DNA of 64,000 nt from Lichenostomus cassidix (lineage: Eukaryota > Chordata > Aves > Passeriformes > Meliphagidae), in assembly GCA_008360975.2 (NCBI GenBank), contig VLJF02000033.1, positions 62,001 to 126,000 on the forward strand, in the 5' to 3' direction. Below are positions 33,441-45,999 of the stretch, in pieces. The number at the start of each line of letters is the position of its first letter. Within the stretch, counting starts at the first letter, position 1. Both the position numbers and the translations under genes were made by a program. Below the pieces are notes generated by a model. The model saw only the letters and a list, made by a program, of their open reading frames with translations. It did no database searches and was not told the DNA's origin.

Positions 33441-34500
33441 CAGTGCTTGTGGTAATTCCAGAGGATGCCCACCACTACAAGCCCCTTTAAGGGTTGGATC
33501 TTGTTACCTTTCAGGTTTTTTTGGTAGACCCCCATGACCATAAACCCCTTTTTGGGAGGGCTTTGCCCCTCTAGCAGTTTTCTAGAGTCCTCACTACTCT
33601 AAGCCCCTTTAAAGGGTTTTTTTTTCCCTCTTTGAGGGAGCTTAAGGATCTCCAAGCCTTCAAGCCCCTTTAAGGGGAGTCTTGCTCTTTCTAAGGTTTT
33701 TTGAGGGGATCCCACTGTTTGAAACAATATAACTTTAAAAATTTTATTTCATCTCTCTAGTTAGTTTTTAACTTGACTTTGCCTGGGGAAAAGGAGTTTT
33801 CTTTAGTTTTTTTAGGAGATATAGCATCACTCTACGGAGATGGGATTAACATACCACAGATTGGGAGTGACTCCAAAGATAACCAGAAAAATAAAGGCTA
33901 TCAACAGAACATCCACGAGACATCAGTGGCTATTGACAAACATCTACTCCAGATGCCACCTCCAGCAGGGGTGAAGACATCTGGTCTGGAAAAGAATGAT
34001 AAGAAAAATTGAAGAATGAAAAATCTAATTAGCTTGAGAGGCGAGGAATTTCGGGTCCAATGAGAGACTGAATATCAGGAGTTACTCAATTCTGGTCCAA
34101 TGAACTTTGAAACAATGTATCTCTGTGGGGTTTTGACTGTATAAAATTTGAGGGCAAATTCTCTGAAGACATGTGTTCTTGGAATACTTTCCTAGGCACG
34201 TCCTGGCCAGCAAATAAAGTAATGCCTGATTCTCTATCACTTCAAATACAGTGTAAGAGGGTTTTTCTTTTCCCTGAAGATTCAGTGACACCACCACTAC
34301 AAGTCTCTTTTAAGTGTTTTTCCTACCCACGTTAGGGTGTTTGGGGACCACTAGACCTACAAGCCCCTTTTAAGGGTGTCTTGCCTACTTTAAGGCCACT
34401 TTAAGGGGAAATTGTGACACCTTTAAGAGCATTTTGAGAATGACCCCCCAGCACAAGTGCCTTTCAGGGGTTTTTTGCCCTCCAGGGTGAATTTTTGGTG
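33441..34500. repeat. Palindromic minisatellite (about 60-70 bp units)
   Basis: At least seven degenerate units, each carrying a self-complementary core of the type AAGCCCCTTTAAGGGG (for example near 33480, 33596, 33662, 34358, 34395). Unit edges read cctacaag / ttttgcc. A solo LTR at 33716-34290 sits inside. No coding. Confidence 0.8.
33716..34290 (+). repeat. Solo LTR (575 bp) in the minisatellite, 4-bp TSD
   Basis: Starts TGTTTGAAAC and ends CAGTGACA, flanked by CCAC at 33712-33715 and 34291-34294. TATA-like gtataaaattt near 34140 and AATAAAG near 34213. Same family as 63195-63830 (inverted there). A 4-bp duplication suggests ERV1. Confidence 0.85.
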
Positions 34501-34600
34501 TTCTCTCTACCATTGTTGCTTTAAGAATCCCCATTTTTCAGTCTGCACTAAAATTCCCCTCAAAATGGTTACACCACTCCCATTTATTCCAGGATGGGAG

Positions 34601-35710
34601 ACCCAGGGGGTTTAAGGGGTCCTGGGGGAGTTTTGGGGGTACCTGGGTGATGCCAGTGACAGAGATGGGGAGAGGGTGTGACACATGCTGTTGGCAACTG
34701 GGAGGGAGCCTGAGATTGGTAGGAGTAACTGGAAAGGAGATTGAGGGAGCCTAGAGGGATTGAGGGAGGTTGGTGGTGGAAAATGGAGGTGGGAGGGAGC
34801 TGGGTTTGACTGGAAGTGGTGTTGGTGGGTCCTGGTAGGGCTTGGAACAGTGTAGGAAAGGAGTTCTGGGGTCCTGGAAGGGCTGAGAAGTGCTTTAAAT
34901 GGTTCTGGGGAGGGTTGGGAGAGGGTGTGGCAGATATTGGTGAAAACTGGGAGTAAGTTTGAGGGTGCTGGGGATAACTGGAGAGAGTTTGAGGGAGACT
35001 GAAGGAGCTGGAAGGAGGCTGGGGATGGAAAAGTTGGATTGGAAAAGAGATTGGGTGTGCTTAGATCAACTGGGAGGAGTGTTGGTGAGTCTTGGTGGGG
35101 ATGGAAAGGGACAGGGATAGGGTTTGAGGAGTCCTCAAATGCCGGGAGCAACTGGGAGAGGGTTGTGTGGTCCTATAGGGGATGAGAAAGAGGTTGGTTT
35201 GTCTTGGGGGAGGCATGGTAGGGAGTGGAAGGAGGTTTCAGGGCATCCTGCGTCTGTTGGGGGCCACTGGAAGGGGGTTTGGGAAATCCTGGAGAATCTA
35301 TGAGAGGTTTTGCAGGGTCCTGGCCCCCCCAGACTGCCCAGAGATGCCACCGGACACTGCCCGCAGCAAGATGCTGATGGGGATTGGGGCTTCGTCTTCC
35401 TGGCGCTGGGGCTCAGCTTCTACCTATGCAAGAAGGTGAGGGGTGGTCCTGGGGGTCGTGTCCCCCCTGCCCCCGAGCAGCTGTGCTCCCCCCAGGACAC
35501 CCAGCCCAGTGTCACCCCCTTTTCTCTGCCCACAGAGCTCCTAAGCCGCCGCCGGCCGCAGCCCCTCCCTGTGGCCTCGGGCCTGGCCGGGACCCCCTGC
35601 TCAGCCCCTGCGCTGATTTTGGAGGGGTCATGTATCCCCCCATCATTTTGCCCCCACTCTGCTGCTCCTAGTGTTCCAAACCAAGCTTCCCAGTTCGCCC
35701 CAGTCCCATT
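34601..35710 (+). pseudogene. MHC class II B fragment (intron 3, exon 4, last exon)
   Basis: 34601-35330 is the degenerate intron 3 minisatellite (phrases like aactgggag, gggtcctgg). Exon 4 is 35333-35435 (103 bp): CPEMPPDTARSKM then a 13-bp deletion relative to the 116-bp exon in the other copies, which removes part of the transmembrane segment and shifts the frame. The last exon at 35536 reads AGC TCC TAA (Ser-Ser-stop). The polyadenylation signal is changed to AACCAA (about 35690). No exons 1-3. Confidence 0.9.
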
Positions 35711-35727
35711 TGAAAAGAGTAAGATTA

Positions 35728-36241
35728 ATAGGGCTTTGCAAACAGGTGGTGTGAATCTGCTTGGAGATAGGGCCAGGGACTTACAGATAAGGAAGTAATG
35801 GGAGAAACCATCAATTTCAGACAATGTTACGAAATGACACCGACTGCTGCTCAGCCAAGGTCCTGCTAAATTCTTGAACTTCAAGAAGAACAACAAAAAT
35901 TCAATAGAGCTATGAATATTAACTTCCCCACCCAGGGTTAGCTTAAAGGTAATTTTAATTGTCAGGTATCGTACGTTATACAGGGGGGTACGTACTAAGG
36001 GGGGACATACAGTAGGTGGATGGGAAGTCTGTACCTTCCAAGTACCTCAGACAACGAGCAAAGGGACAAGGAGATGTGGAAGGGAAAATTAGGATAAAAA
36101 GGAGGCTGTGCCCTCCAACAATTGGAGAGACCCCATGGGAAAATGCCCCATTTCGTCTCCTTTTGTTCATGAATAAAGTTACTTTTACAGGACTACTCTG
36201 TCTCCTTTGTGGACAGAAACTTCTGGTACTGTGAATTCACA
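35728..36241 (+). repeat. LTR of the env-bearing ERV family, copy C
   Basis: Matches 24043-24501 (tgaatctgcttggagataggg, aggataaaaaggagg, AATAAAG near 36173) but with an extra ~50 bp near 35920. It abuts the IIB 3' UTR. No env is attached on its 5' side. Confidence 0.75.
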
Positions 36242-36915
36242 GTCTCCCAGGCAGCCAAACCCACCATGAGGCTGTGATGGAGTGAATTACTGTAGCAATT
36301 ATTGTGGTGGGCTGGGCCTGTCTGACTGCCCAGTGCCTCGAAAACCTCTCTGTCATTCTCCTCAACCTGGGCAAGGAACAGAACACATTAGGAGCATTGG
36401 GATAAAGGCAGGGGGAGTTCACTCACTGGTAACGGGTATAACATATATTAATTGGAGAAATTAACTGAATTTATTACCAAACAAAGCAGATAAAGAGAAT
36501 AGGAAGTAAGGCAAATTCTAAGAAAATGCCTTCATCCCACCATTCCCTCCTTCCCAGGTTTCACTTTATTCCCAATTCCCTCCTCCCCACACAGCAGCAC
36601 CGGGGATGGGGGTCACAGTCAAGCCATATCACTGCTTCTCCCTCAGGCAGAGGAATCTTTGTCCTGCTCCAGCCTGGGGTCCCTCCCAGGGGACACAATC
36701 CCTCAGGAACAGGCTGCTCCAGCAGGGATCCCCCACGGGCCCACAAGTCCCACCAGGAGACACTTCCATGGCTCTGCAGGAGCTTCCCATGGGCTCAGGG
36801 CCTCTCTCAGGCATCCCCTGCTCCGACCTGGGCTCTTGCCGGGGCTGCAGGGGAGTCCCTGTTCCATCCCGGCCTCACCCACAGCTCACAGCACCTTCAG
36901 CTCCAGGTCACACCG
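36242..36915 (-). repeat. R1 repeat, copy 4
   Basis: R1 phrases from the ctgcccagtgcctcg-type end to the ggagcaggggatgcc region. It is joined directly to a CpG-rich segment, as at 53680-54960 but with the intervening ~400 bp missing. Confidence 0.6.
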
Positions 36916-37539
36916 AGCTCCCGCCGGTTCAGGGCAGCAGCGGTTCCTTGGCCTCCTGCCCGGGCTGGGACATTGCAGGGCTGAGGAGCCAAAAAGAATT
37001 TCGGCCACAACGCCGGGATTGTGCCTGGAGCGACGGGGCTTGGGCTGTGCCGGATGCAGAGCCCGCGCCTCGCTGCCGTTGGCTGGCTGTGCTGTCACTC
37101 TGGAATCTCACACGCTGATTGGTGGCAGCGGGGACAAGGCCGGCACCGGTGTCGCCCCCAGGCAGGCAGGGCTTTAGTGGGGCAGCAGCGGCGCCATAGT
37201 GGTAGCGTGTGTGCGGCCCGGGAGCGGCGGCGGAGCTCGGAGAGGCTGTCCCAGCGCAGGTGGGAGCCGCGCTGGCTTGTGCCGGGGCTCGGGGCTCGCT
37301 GCGGGCGGATGGAGGGGATGGAGGGGGCGGCAGGGGGGCTGTGGCGGCTTCGTTCTCCCATGTCCCTCCCTCCCTCGCATGTCCCTCAGGCCGTGTTGCC
37401 GCTGGCCTGAGGCCGCTGAAGGAGCGGCTGCCCGCGGTCTCCTTGCCGCTGCTGCCTCAGCAGGAGGCGGTGCCGGAGCAGCGCTGGCTCGTCCCGCTTG
37501 CTGTGGGTAGGACAGAGGTGGCTGCGCTGTCGGCGGCAG
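36916..37539 (+). other. CpG-rich segment, copy C
   Basis: Same as 54960-55681 in the same orientation, shortened at its start. Carries ctgattgg near 37116, a CCATAG where the other copies have CCATGG, and the possible donor gcgcag|gtggga near 37258. No protein called. Confidence 0.5.
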
Positions 37540-37862
37540 TGTGCGGGAAAATCCGCGTGGCCAGAGGTTTGTGTGCCCGCAGGAGACAGAGGAGTCGTGT
37601 AAAAGTGACTTTATTGATGAAAAAAGAGAGAGGCCATGGGGCATTTGCCACGTGGTCTCTAAAACGCAGCCTCTTTTTTATCCTAATCTTCCCCGGCCAC
37701 ATCTCCCTGTTCCTTTGCCCACTGGCTGAGGTACTTGGAAAGTACAGACTTCTCGATCCGCCTACTTCATGTCCCCCTTAATATGCAGCCCGCCTCTTAT
37801 ATAATATACAATATTCATAACTCTGTTAAATGTTCTTTTTCTCGAAGTTCAGGAATTTAGCA
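37540..37862 (-). repeat. LTR of the env-bearing ERV family, truncated, copy C'
   Basis: Reverse orientation, begins at the LTR end next to the CpG segment and breaks off at about 37862, where a ZNF 5' region starts. No env follows. Confidence 0.75.
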
Positions 37863-39480
<1,618 letters not shown>

Positions 39481-39567
39481 GGGAAGACCTGCGAGTGCTC
39501 TGAGTGCAGGAAGAGCTTTGTGTGCTGCTCGAACTCCATCCCCCATGGGAGGATCCACATTGGATGA
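39481..39567 (+). pseudogene. Fossil tenth zinc finger after the stop
   Basis: In frame directly after the TAA: CSEC, RKSF, then H-x3-H (PHGRIH) and a TGA. Zinc ligands are all present in this copy. The same TAA-GGGAAG and finger remnant follow the other family members at 16888, 48956 and 58500. Confidence 0.75.
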
Positions 39568-40740
39568 TTCCCAGTGATCCCCATTGGGCACAGCCCTTGT
39601 GACCCCCATTCCGGGTGATCCCCATTGGGTGGGAGAAAGGTGTTGGAGAGATAGCTTTTCCTCTTCCTAGTCCTGCTCTGATTTGGTTGGGAATGAATTC
39701 ACTCACTGTCCCTAGGCTGGGTCTGTTGTGCCTGTGCTGGTGCTAGGGGTGGGATTTCTCCTGGTCCTTCTCTCAACTCCTGGGCTTTTCCTTGTATTTC
39801 CTTTCCCTGAGAAGTTGCAGAGGGCAGGCTTTGGTGGCTCCTGGCATCTGGGCAGGGCCAGCTCAGCCCTGGGGGTTCCCAGGGGCTTGTGAGGGTCCTG
39901 CCATTTGTGGGACATCCCCCCTGGAGCAGGATGTCCACCCTTGCTGCAGCCCCAAGCCTCAGGCAGCGCTCAGCCGAGCAGATCAGATCAGCACGGTGCT
40001 GATGACTCACCAGTTGCCAGGCAGATCCACAGCGCCCAGCGCTTCCCACCTGGACCCCAGTTGCACCAATCCTGAGCCCCTCCCGTGAGGGGAAGTTGGG
40101 CTGGGGGAAGCTGGGGGTGCCCAGGGCAGACCCCCCTGCTGTCCCAGGCGGCTGTGGTGGGGGTCAAGTGCAGATGATAGCAGCCAAGAACCCAGCACTG
40201 CCACAGTCCACCCTGCCCCAGCTCCATCCCGCTCCTCCCATGGGATGCGATGAGTTTGGGGGAAAGAGGGGGCCAGAGGTGTGTGCTGGGCCTGGCAGGA
40301 GAAGGAGGTGGGATTATGCAGGAGAATGAGGAGGAGTAGCAGGAGGTAGAGGAGTGTGAGGCTGAGTAGGGATATAGGAGAAGGAGGAGTAGGAAGATGA
40401 GGCACCCCAAGATTACACCACTCCCTGTGTCTTCAGCCCCCCCAGCCCCTGAAGCATTGCCCTGCCCACATCCAGTAGGTGACGAGGGAGGTGGATCCAC
40501 AATTTTCACAGGGGTGAATCTTGGTGTTTCTGAGGTTTATGGGTGCTTTGATTTTCTGGGGGGGCTAAATGTTTATATTTTGGAGGGGGCTTTGGCTCAG
40601 TCTACTATTTTGGGAGTTTTGGGGCTGTATCTTAATGTTTGGGGGTTTTTTTGGCTGAATTTTGTTTTGGGGGTTTTTATGGACATAAGATGCCCAGTGA
40701 CTTCCTGAGATGGCCTTGGGCAGGAGGAACACCCGACCCA
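39568..40740. other. ZNF downstream region plus the 5' region of a truncated next ZNF unit
   Basis: 39660-39990 is the LTR-derived block shared with 27245-27480 and 49820-50080. 40030-40700 repeats the ZNF 5' region (purine tract 40310-40400; gatgcccagtgacttcc near 40690 as at 38478), but no finger exon follows: a duplicated segment starts at about 40741. Confidence 0.6.
40001..40021 (-). promoter_or_regulatory. Class II-type X1/X2 box (minus strand)
   Basis: Minus strand reads CCTGGCAACTGGTG followed by AGTCATC, close to the MHC class II X1 (RFX) and X2 (CREB) boxes. The expected Y box ~15 bp further reads CTGATCTGATC, lacking ATTGG. It points toward the ZNF 3' side. The equivalent site at 62425 has X and Y. 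Confidence 0.55.
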
Positions 40741-41210
40741 AGCTGCTCACCCCCATAAGCCTCTTATAAACTCCCAAAATTGGGGGTTACAATCCACCCT
40801 CAACCATCGCTGCAGCCACGGGGTTACTCCAACCCCCCAAAATGAAAGTGGGTCAATCACAAGCCATTTATAACCCTCAAAATTGGTGAAAAGTAGTAGG
40901 ATCCTTCCAGAAAAGGGGTCACCTCCGCCTCCTAGAATGACTGGGAAGTGCCCCAAAGTTGTTTATAAAACCCCAAAATTGGTGGAAAGCAGCAGCATCT
41001 TCTATAATACGGGCTCCATATATCCTTCGCTGTGGGACCCTCTCCAATGTCTGAGCCAGGTGTGTCCTTCCTCCCAGTAACACATCCCTCAGGATTGGAG
41101 GGTGCCCCAAAACCCCTTCAGTAACAGGATCCCCCATCCTTTTCATCCCAACATGTGGCTGTCTCATTCCAGACCCCATCCCAGCCATTCTACCTCTCCC
41201 AAACACAACC

Positions 41211-41780
41211 TGTTGGGGAAGATGAAATAGGAAAGCCTTGTAATATAATTGCCTTTATGATTACCTGGCAAAAGATGCTGAAAACAAGCTCTAAGTTACT
41301 GAACAGCTAGAAAACAATGGTATAGCCGACTGAAAGTAATCCCCTTCTTGATGAAACAATACCTTCTGCCAGCAGGCAGGTCCAAGGGTCAAAGCAGACG
41401 CTGCCTGCTTGGCAGAGGGTCCGAAATGCAGGTTTTAGAGTTTAAAATATAACCCCGTATGGTAATGCGATGATTCTTATAGGTTGTATGTAAATGTTGT
41501 AGGATTTGTAGCTTGTTCTAGATTGGTTAATAAGAATTAGAATATTCAACACAGAAGATGATTTATTGTGTTGTAAATGGCAGCTTGCGCTCTTGCTCTT
41601 GGCTCTTGCATCTCTCTCTCTCTCTCTCTGACCTGCTTTAAGCTGCATCTTGCGGCCCCTGGCAGGTCTCCTACACCCATGCTCTTTCACAATAAACCCC
41701 CATGCTCTAAAACCTGACTTCAGAGAGCTCTCGTCTCCATCCGGTCCTCATAACCAAATCTTACAGAATTAAATCCTACA
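41211..41780 (+). repeat. Solo LTR (570 bp), 6-bp TSD
   Basis: Begins TGTTGGGGAAG and ends AATCCTACA; flanked by ACAACC at 41205-41210 and 41781-41786; the empty site is at about 63003 in the duplicate. Contains a (TC)n run at about 41609-41630 and AATAAAC near 41692. Confidence 0.93.
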
Positions 41781-42354
41781 ACAACCAAGTTCTTGGGGAG
41801 AGCAGGGCCACTGCTGGGGACATCGGTGTGTGCAGGGGATCCTTTATCACCCGCATGCAGCTCCAAGCTCCCGAGGGCAAAGTCCTCGTTTCTAGGGCTG
41901 TCCCTCCCCAAATTTGTGGGGTTTAATACCCAAGTGCGGCAGCCCCGTGTGCTGTGGCGGCAGCCGGTGCCGGGACACAGCCCCGGGAGCTGTGCTAATG
42001 CCCGGCGGTTCCCGGGAGGGGATTTCATAAGGACCCTCCCGCGCCCTTCACTGCTCACGAAAAGTTTTTTTAGTGCCTGGGAACGATTTTCCACGGTTTC
42101 TGGGCTCCGTGGGGCCAAGGCGGCGGCAGCACAACCCGCGGGGCCCGGCCTGTGGGGGCTGCTGGGATTGAAAAGTGCGCTGCCGTGCCAGCGCGGTGCC
42201 CGAGAGCTGAGCGGAGCTGCTTGGGAACACTCCGCTCGTCTCCGCCGCTCGAAGCCTCTTCCCCGGCTCCGGCGTCCCGGCGCGCTCCCGCGGGGTTGCT
42301 GCTCATCGCTCAGCTGGAGGGGGTCGATCCGGGCCGGGCCCCGCCCGTCCCTCG

Positions 42355-42845
42355 CTGCGGCTCCTTCAGTGACACGGAACGGCCGAGAGCCCTGTGTGGC
42401 TTCAGAAGCCCCAACTTGCCCTGGCTGCAGCTGTTTCAGTGACATGGAGTGGCCGACAGCCCTTGGGGTGGCTCCAGAAGAGCAGCAGACACACCTTCAT
42501 GATGCCCTGATGGTCCCTCTGGGCAAAGCATTCAGTCGCAGCCAGCGACCTCTAACAGTGTGGGCTTTTTATTATTTTTTTTATTCTGTTCTCTCTATTT
42601 TATTCCGTTCCCACCTCCCATCCCACGCTCCTCCGGTGCGGCTCTTTCACCACTGCCGCTGCTTGCCACTCTCTCAGTGCAGTTTTTCAGTGACGGGTGC
42701 CAGGGACCCCTCGGGGCAGCTCTTCTGACCCGGGGCAGTGCCCATCGCGCTCTCAGCTCTTCTACTGCCCCACTAATTCCTCGGGGCAGCTCTTTTAGTG
42801 ACACGGGCTGCTGAAAGCCCGAGTTGCGGCTCTTTTATTGTCCTT
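42355..42845. repeat. Array of a GC-TTTYAGTGACA motif
   Basis: Spaced copies of a motif like gctcttttagtgacacgg, at about 42360, 42430, 42680 and 42788, with shorter relatives near 42646, 42718 and 42832. Spacing is irregular (70-250 bp). Function unknown; no coding. Confidence 0.5.
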
Positions 42846-42914
42846 TATCCTATTTTCTGTATTTTATTCTATTCACACCTCCCACCCTTTCAGCACTGCC
42901 CTTCTGGCCACACC

Positions 42915-43388
42915 TGTATTGGTTTGAAAACAAACCAGTGGGAGATCACAAGTCAGGATTAAAATTTAATAGGAAAAATTAAAAATAAGTGAAATAATAC
43001 AAAGAAAAGCACTGACAAAGTCAGAAACAACCTAACACCCGGTTAGGGTGGTGGTAGCAGTCCAAATAAAGTAGTTCAGTTGAAGCGGTGATCCTGTGAA
43101 GGTCTGGTCTCCACCTGAAGGTCCAGTGGTAGCTCTTGTCCTCTGCGAACCCAGTAGACAGGGCTGCCTTGGGCAGTCCCAAGGCCAGGTTATATCCAGG
43201 TGGGAATGCTGAGCTTCTCCCTCCTGGGTGGAGCATCTCACAATGGGATAAGTCCATGAATCCTGCTGTGGTTTCTTGATAGCCCATTGTCTGTTATCAG
43301 GGGTGGGTCATAGCAGGAGATAACAGCTAATGGCCCACAGCTGGTGGTAATAGAATACTTAAATACATTTATATTGTAACCTAGGACA
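42915..43388 (-). repeat. Solo LTR of the ERVL-like family, no clear TSD
   Basis: Same family and orientation as 4619-5137 and 22753-23220, single copy of the 56-bp unit. Left flank ACACC and right flank CCCTG do not match, unlike the copy at 22753. It ends ~330 bp upstream of the IIB pseudogene. Confidence 0.9.
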
Positions 43389-43542
43389 CCCTGAGATCCC
43401 GCATACCTGGGGACACATTTCTGGGCACAACTGAGCTCCCACCTACCCAGCACCCAAAGGACTCCCCAAAAAACCCCATCCCGGGGCTGTGGCCTCCCTA
43501 AAAGCCCTCAGACCTTCAAAAAACACCCTAAATGGTCTGCAA

Positions 43543-43629
43543 CCAATCAGAGTGCAAAGAGTTGAAGACTCATCAGATGTCAGGCTGACCCTCTCGAAAA
43601 TGTGTCCTGAACTGCCCTCAACCAATCAG
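43543..43629 (+). promoter_or_regulatory. Two CCAATCAG elements upstream of IIB exon 1
   Basis: aaccaatcag at 43541-43550 and 43620-43629. Each is the reverse of the class II Y box (CTGATTGG). The second is ~94 bp before the ATG. A convincing X box next to them is not seen. Confidence 0.4.
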
Positions 43630-43924
43630 ATCTTACAGCACTGCTGATCCTGCACTGGTCCGAACTGGAGCTCCCAGTCCAGTGGCTGCTTTGGGGCTAT
43701 CGGTATCTGCCCGGTGCTGGTCATGGGGCCTGCGGCGGCAGCTGGAGCCGTACTAGTGGCACTGGTGGTGCTGGGAGCCACCCTGGCTGCAGGCGCGGAG
43801 CTCTCGGGTGAGCAGGAGGGGCTGGACGCAATGGCTAAGCGGGGGGGGAAGAGGAAAAAGGTGGGTAGTGGGACCCCAAAACTGAGTTGGGGAAGGAGGG
43901 GACCTCCAAAAGGAAGAGCTGGAG

Positions 43925-44187
43925 TGTGGCAGCACAGAAACCTTTCCCACGGGAATTTTTCTCTTCTTCTATGTTTTCTAAATAAAGTTTCATGTTATTG
44001 AAACAGCCTTTTGGATACAGGCGGTTAAATGCCTGGGCCAATCAATCCCTGGGGGGTGGATGATTGTTGGCCAATCCGAACAGCCTTCTGATGTGTATAT
44101 AAATCTGTTAATTATTTGATAAAGTAGTTCTTTTGAGCACTCTGAAAGGACTCATCTCTTCACTCTGCTAGCGGTCAAACAGCGACA
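43925..44187 (+). repeat. Solo LTR (263 bp) in IIB intron 1, 6-bp TSD
   Basis: Begins TGTGGCAGC, ends CAAACAGCGACA; flanked by CTGGAG at 43919-43924 and 44188-44193. Same family as the LTR at 8784-9043. Confidence 0.93.
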
Positions 44188-45009
44188 CTGGAGAGGGTCA
44201 AGGATTGTGGGAAAACGAGAAAAGGGTGGGCAAGGGTGGGATCCCAGAACTGGAGTGGGATGGGCTGAGGATGGGGGGGGATTATGTAAAAAGGAATGGG
44301 AAAGGGGGAAAAGACAGGACTGGGACCACCAAATTTATCTAGGAGTGGCTGGCAATGGGGGGGAGGGGGCGATATGAACGGGAAAATAGGGAGAAGGGTG
44401 GAAATGGAGAATTGGGACCACGGGAAGCAGAGTCCCATGGCGGCTGTGGGGCACAGGGGTTGCGGAGCGGGGATCTTGGCTTGCAGTGGGGTGCCAGAGG
44501 CTGCTGGTGGGGCACCCTCTGACCTGTCTGCCCGCACACACAGGGGTGTTCCAGTGGCTTTCTAGGAGCGAGTGTCACTTCAGTAATGGCAGTGACCGAG
44601 TGAGGTACATGGTGAGGTTCATCTACAACTGGGATCAGCTCCTGCACTTTGAAAGTGATGTGGGGCTGTTTGTGGGGGACACCCTTTATGGGGAGAAGAT
44701 CCCTGCTCTCTCCCAGTGCCCACCTGCATGTCCATCTTGCTGGTGCCCTCGAGCACTCAGCCCGGCCCCGGCTGCCTGCTCTGCTCCATGATGGATTTCC
44801 ACCCTGTACAGGTGCAGCTGAGGTGGTTTGAGGGCCAACAGGACTTCTCGGGGTACGTGATGACCACTGACCTGGTCCCCGATGGGGACTGGACCTACCA
44901 ACTCCAGGTGCTGCTGGAAACCTCCCCCTGGTGCGGAGTCACCTCCAACTGCCAGGTGGAGCACATCAGCCTGGAGCAGCCCCTGAGCTGGCACTGGGGT
45001 ACAGCCCAA

Positions 45010-45590
45010 CCCCCACAGCACCAGGGGGATTGGGGGCGGGACTGGGCGGGCTGGGAGGGGGATTTGGATGTGCTGGAAGTAACTGGGAGAGAGTTCAGGG
45101 GAGCCAGGCTGTAACTGGGAAAGAGGCTTAGGGGTTTGGATGGGCTGAGAAGGGTTTTGAAGGATGTTGGGGAAGGTGGGATGGGATTATGGCGGTCCTG
45201 GTGGACACTGGGAGGATGTTTGAAGCTGCTACGTGTAACTGGCAGGGAGTTTGAGTGAGCCTGGAGGGGCTGGAGTAAGACTAGGGATGGAAAAGCAGGG
45301 GTTGGAATGAGGTTGGTTGTTCTGGGACTGGGAGGACTCTTGGTGAGTCCTTGTGGGACTGGGAAGGCACTGGGAGAGGGTTTGGGGGTCCTGGGATGGT
45401 GGGTGGCAATTGGGAGGAAGCTTGTGGGATCCTGAAAGGAATTGGAAGGGCTTTGGCAGGTCCTGGGGGACCTGGTTTGGGGCTGGAAGGAGGTTTCAGG
45501 GCCTCCCGGGAAAGGTGGGAGCAAATGGGAGGGGGTTTGGGAGATCACGGGGTGGTCTGTGAGAGGTTTTGCGGGGTCCTGAGCCCTGCG
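45010..45590 (+). repeat. Intron 3 minisatellite of the IIB copy
   Basis: Degenerate 40-60 bp units with phrases aactgggag, gagtttgagtgagcctgg and gggtcctgg. The same array forms 34601-35320 and, reversed, 31461-31925, so it is ancestral to the IIB copies. Confidence 0.75.
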
Positions 45591-45999
45591 GACCCCCCAG
45601 AGATGCTGCCGGACACTGCCCGCAGCAAGATGCTGACGGGGATCGGGGGCTTCGTGTTGGGCTTCGTCTTCCTGGCACTGGGGCTCGGCTTCTACCTGCG
45701 CAAGAAGGCAGAGGGGATCCTGGGGATTGTATCCCCCCTCCCCCAGAGCGTGTGTGCTCCTCCCGGGACCCCCAGCCCGGTGTCATCCCCTCTTCTCTGC
45801 TCACAGAGCTCCTGAGCCGCCAGCAGCCACAGCCCCTCCCCGTGGCCTCGGGCCCGGCCGGGACCCCCCGCTCTGTCCCCGCACTGGTTTTGGGGGGGAG
45901 TCGTGTGTTCCCCTCCCAGCCCTGCTGTACCTCTGGCCCTTGCTCGGCTTCTCCCAGTGTTCCCAATAAAGTTTCCCAGTTGGCCCCGGTCCCGTTTAT

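Larger units (their letters stand above)
40741..42914. repeat. Segment duplicated at 62535-64000 (copy 1)
   Basis: 40741-41210 plus 41781 to about 42140 match 62535-63194 plus 63831-64000 in the same orientation; the second copy runs off the window. The first part has three spaced motifs of the form TTTATAA..CCC.AAAATTGG (about 40765, 40867, 40962). 41790-42350 is CpG-rich. No gene recognised. Confidence 0.75.
43723..45970 (+). pseudogene. MHC class II B gene, deleted copy
   Basis: Exon 1, 43723-43807 (85 bp), leader with a hydrophobic core (LVALVVLGATLAAG), GT donor. Exon 2 (beta-1) starts at 44544 after cacacag but breaks off at about 44699; its last ~115 bp, its donor and nearly all of intron 2 are deleted. 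Exon 3 (beta-2), 44717-44998 (282 bp), has both disulfide cysteines (CSMMDF, NCQVEH) and a GT donor. Exon 4, 45592-45707 (116 bp), encodes the transmembrane segment; its acceptor reads GG instead of AG and its donor is GC. Last exon 45807-45815 (Ser-Ser-stop), AATAAA at 45965. Reading exon 2 into exon 3 gives a stop at about 44790. Confidence 0.92.

Noticed and set aside
42786..42840. Histone-type 3' stem-loop
   Set aside because: The motif does not form the six-base stem and no histone coding sequence is near.
42910..43390. ACACC target duplication around the third ERVL LTR
   Set aside because: The right ACACC overlaps the last three bases of the LTR (ACA) as defined by the perfect copy at 22753; true flanks do not match.
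43723..45970. Functional MHC class II B gene
   Set aside because: Exon 2 is half deleted, the exon 2-3 junction is lost and both exon 4 splice sites are non-canonical.
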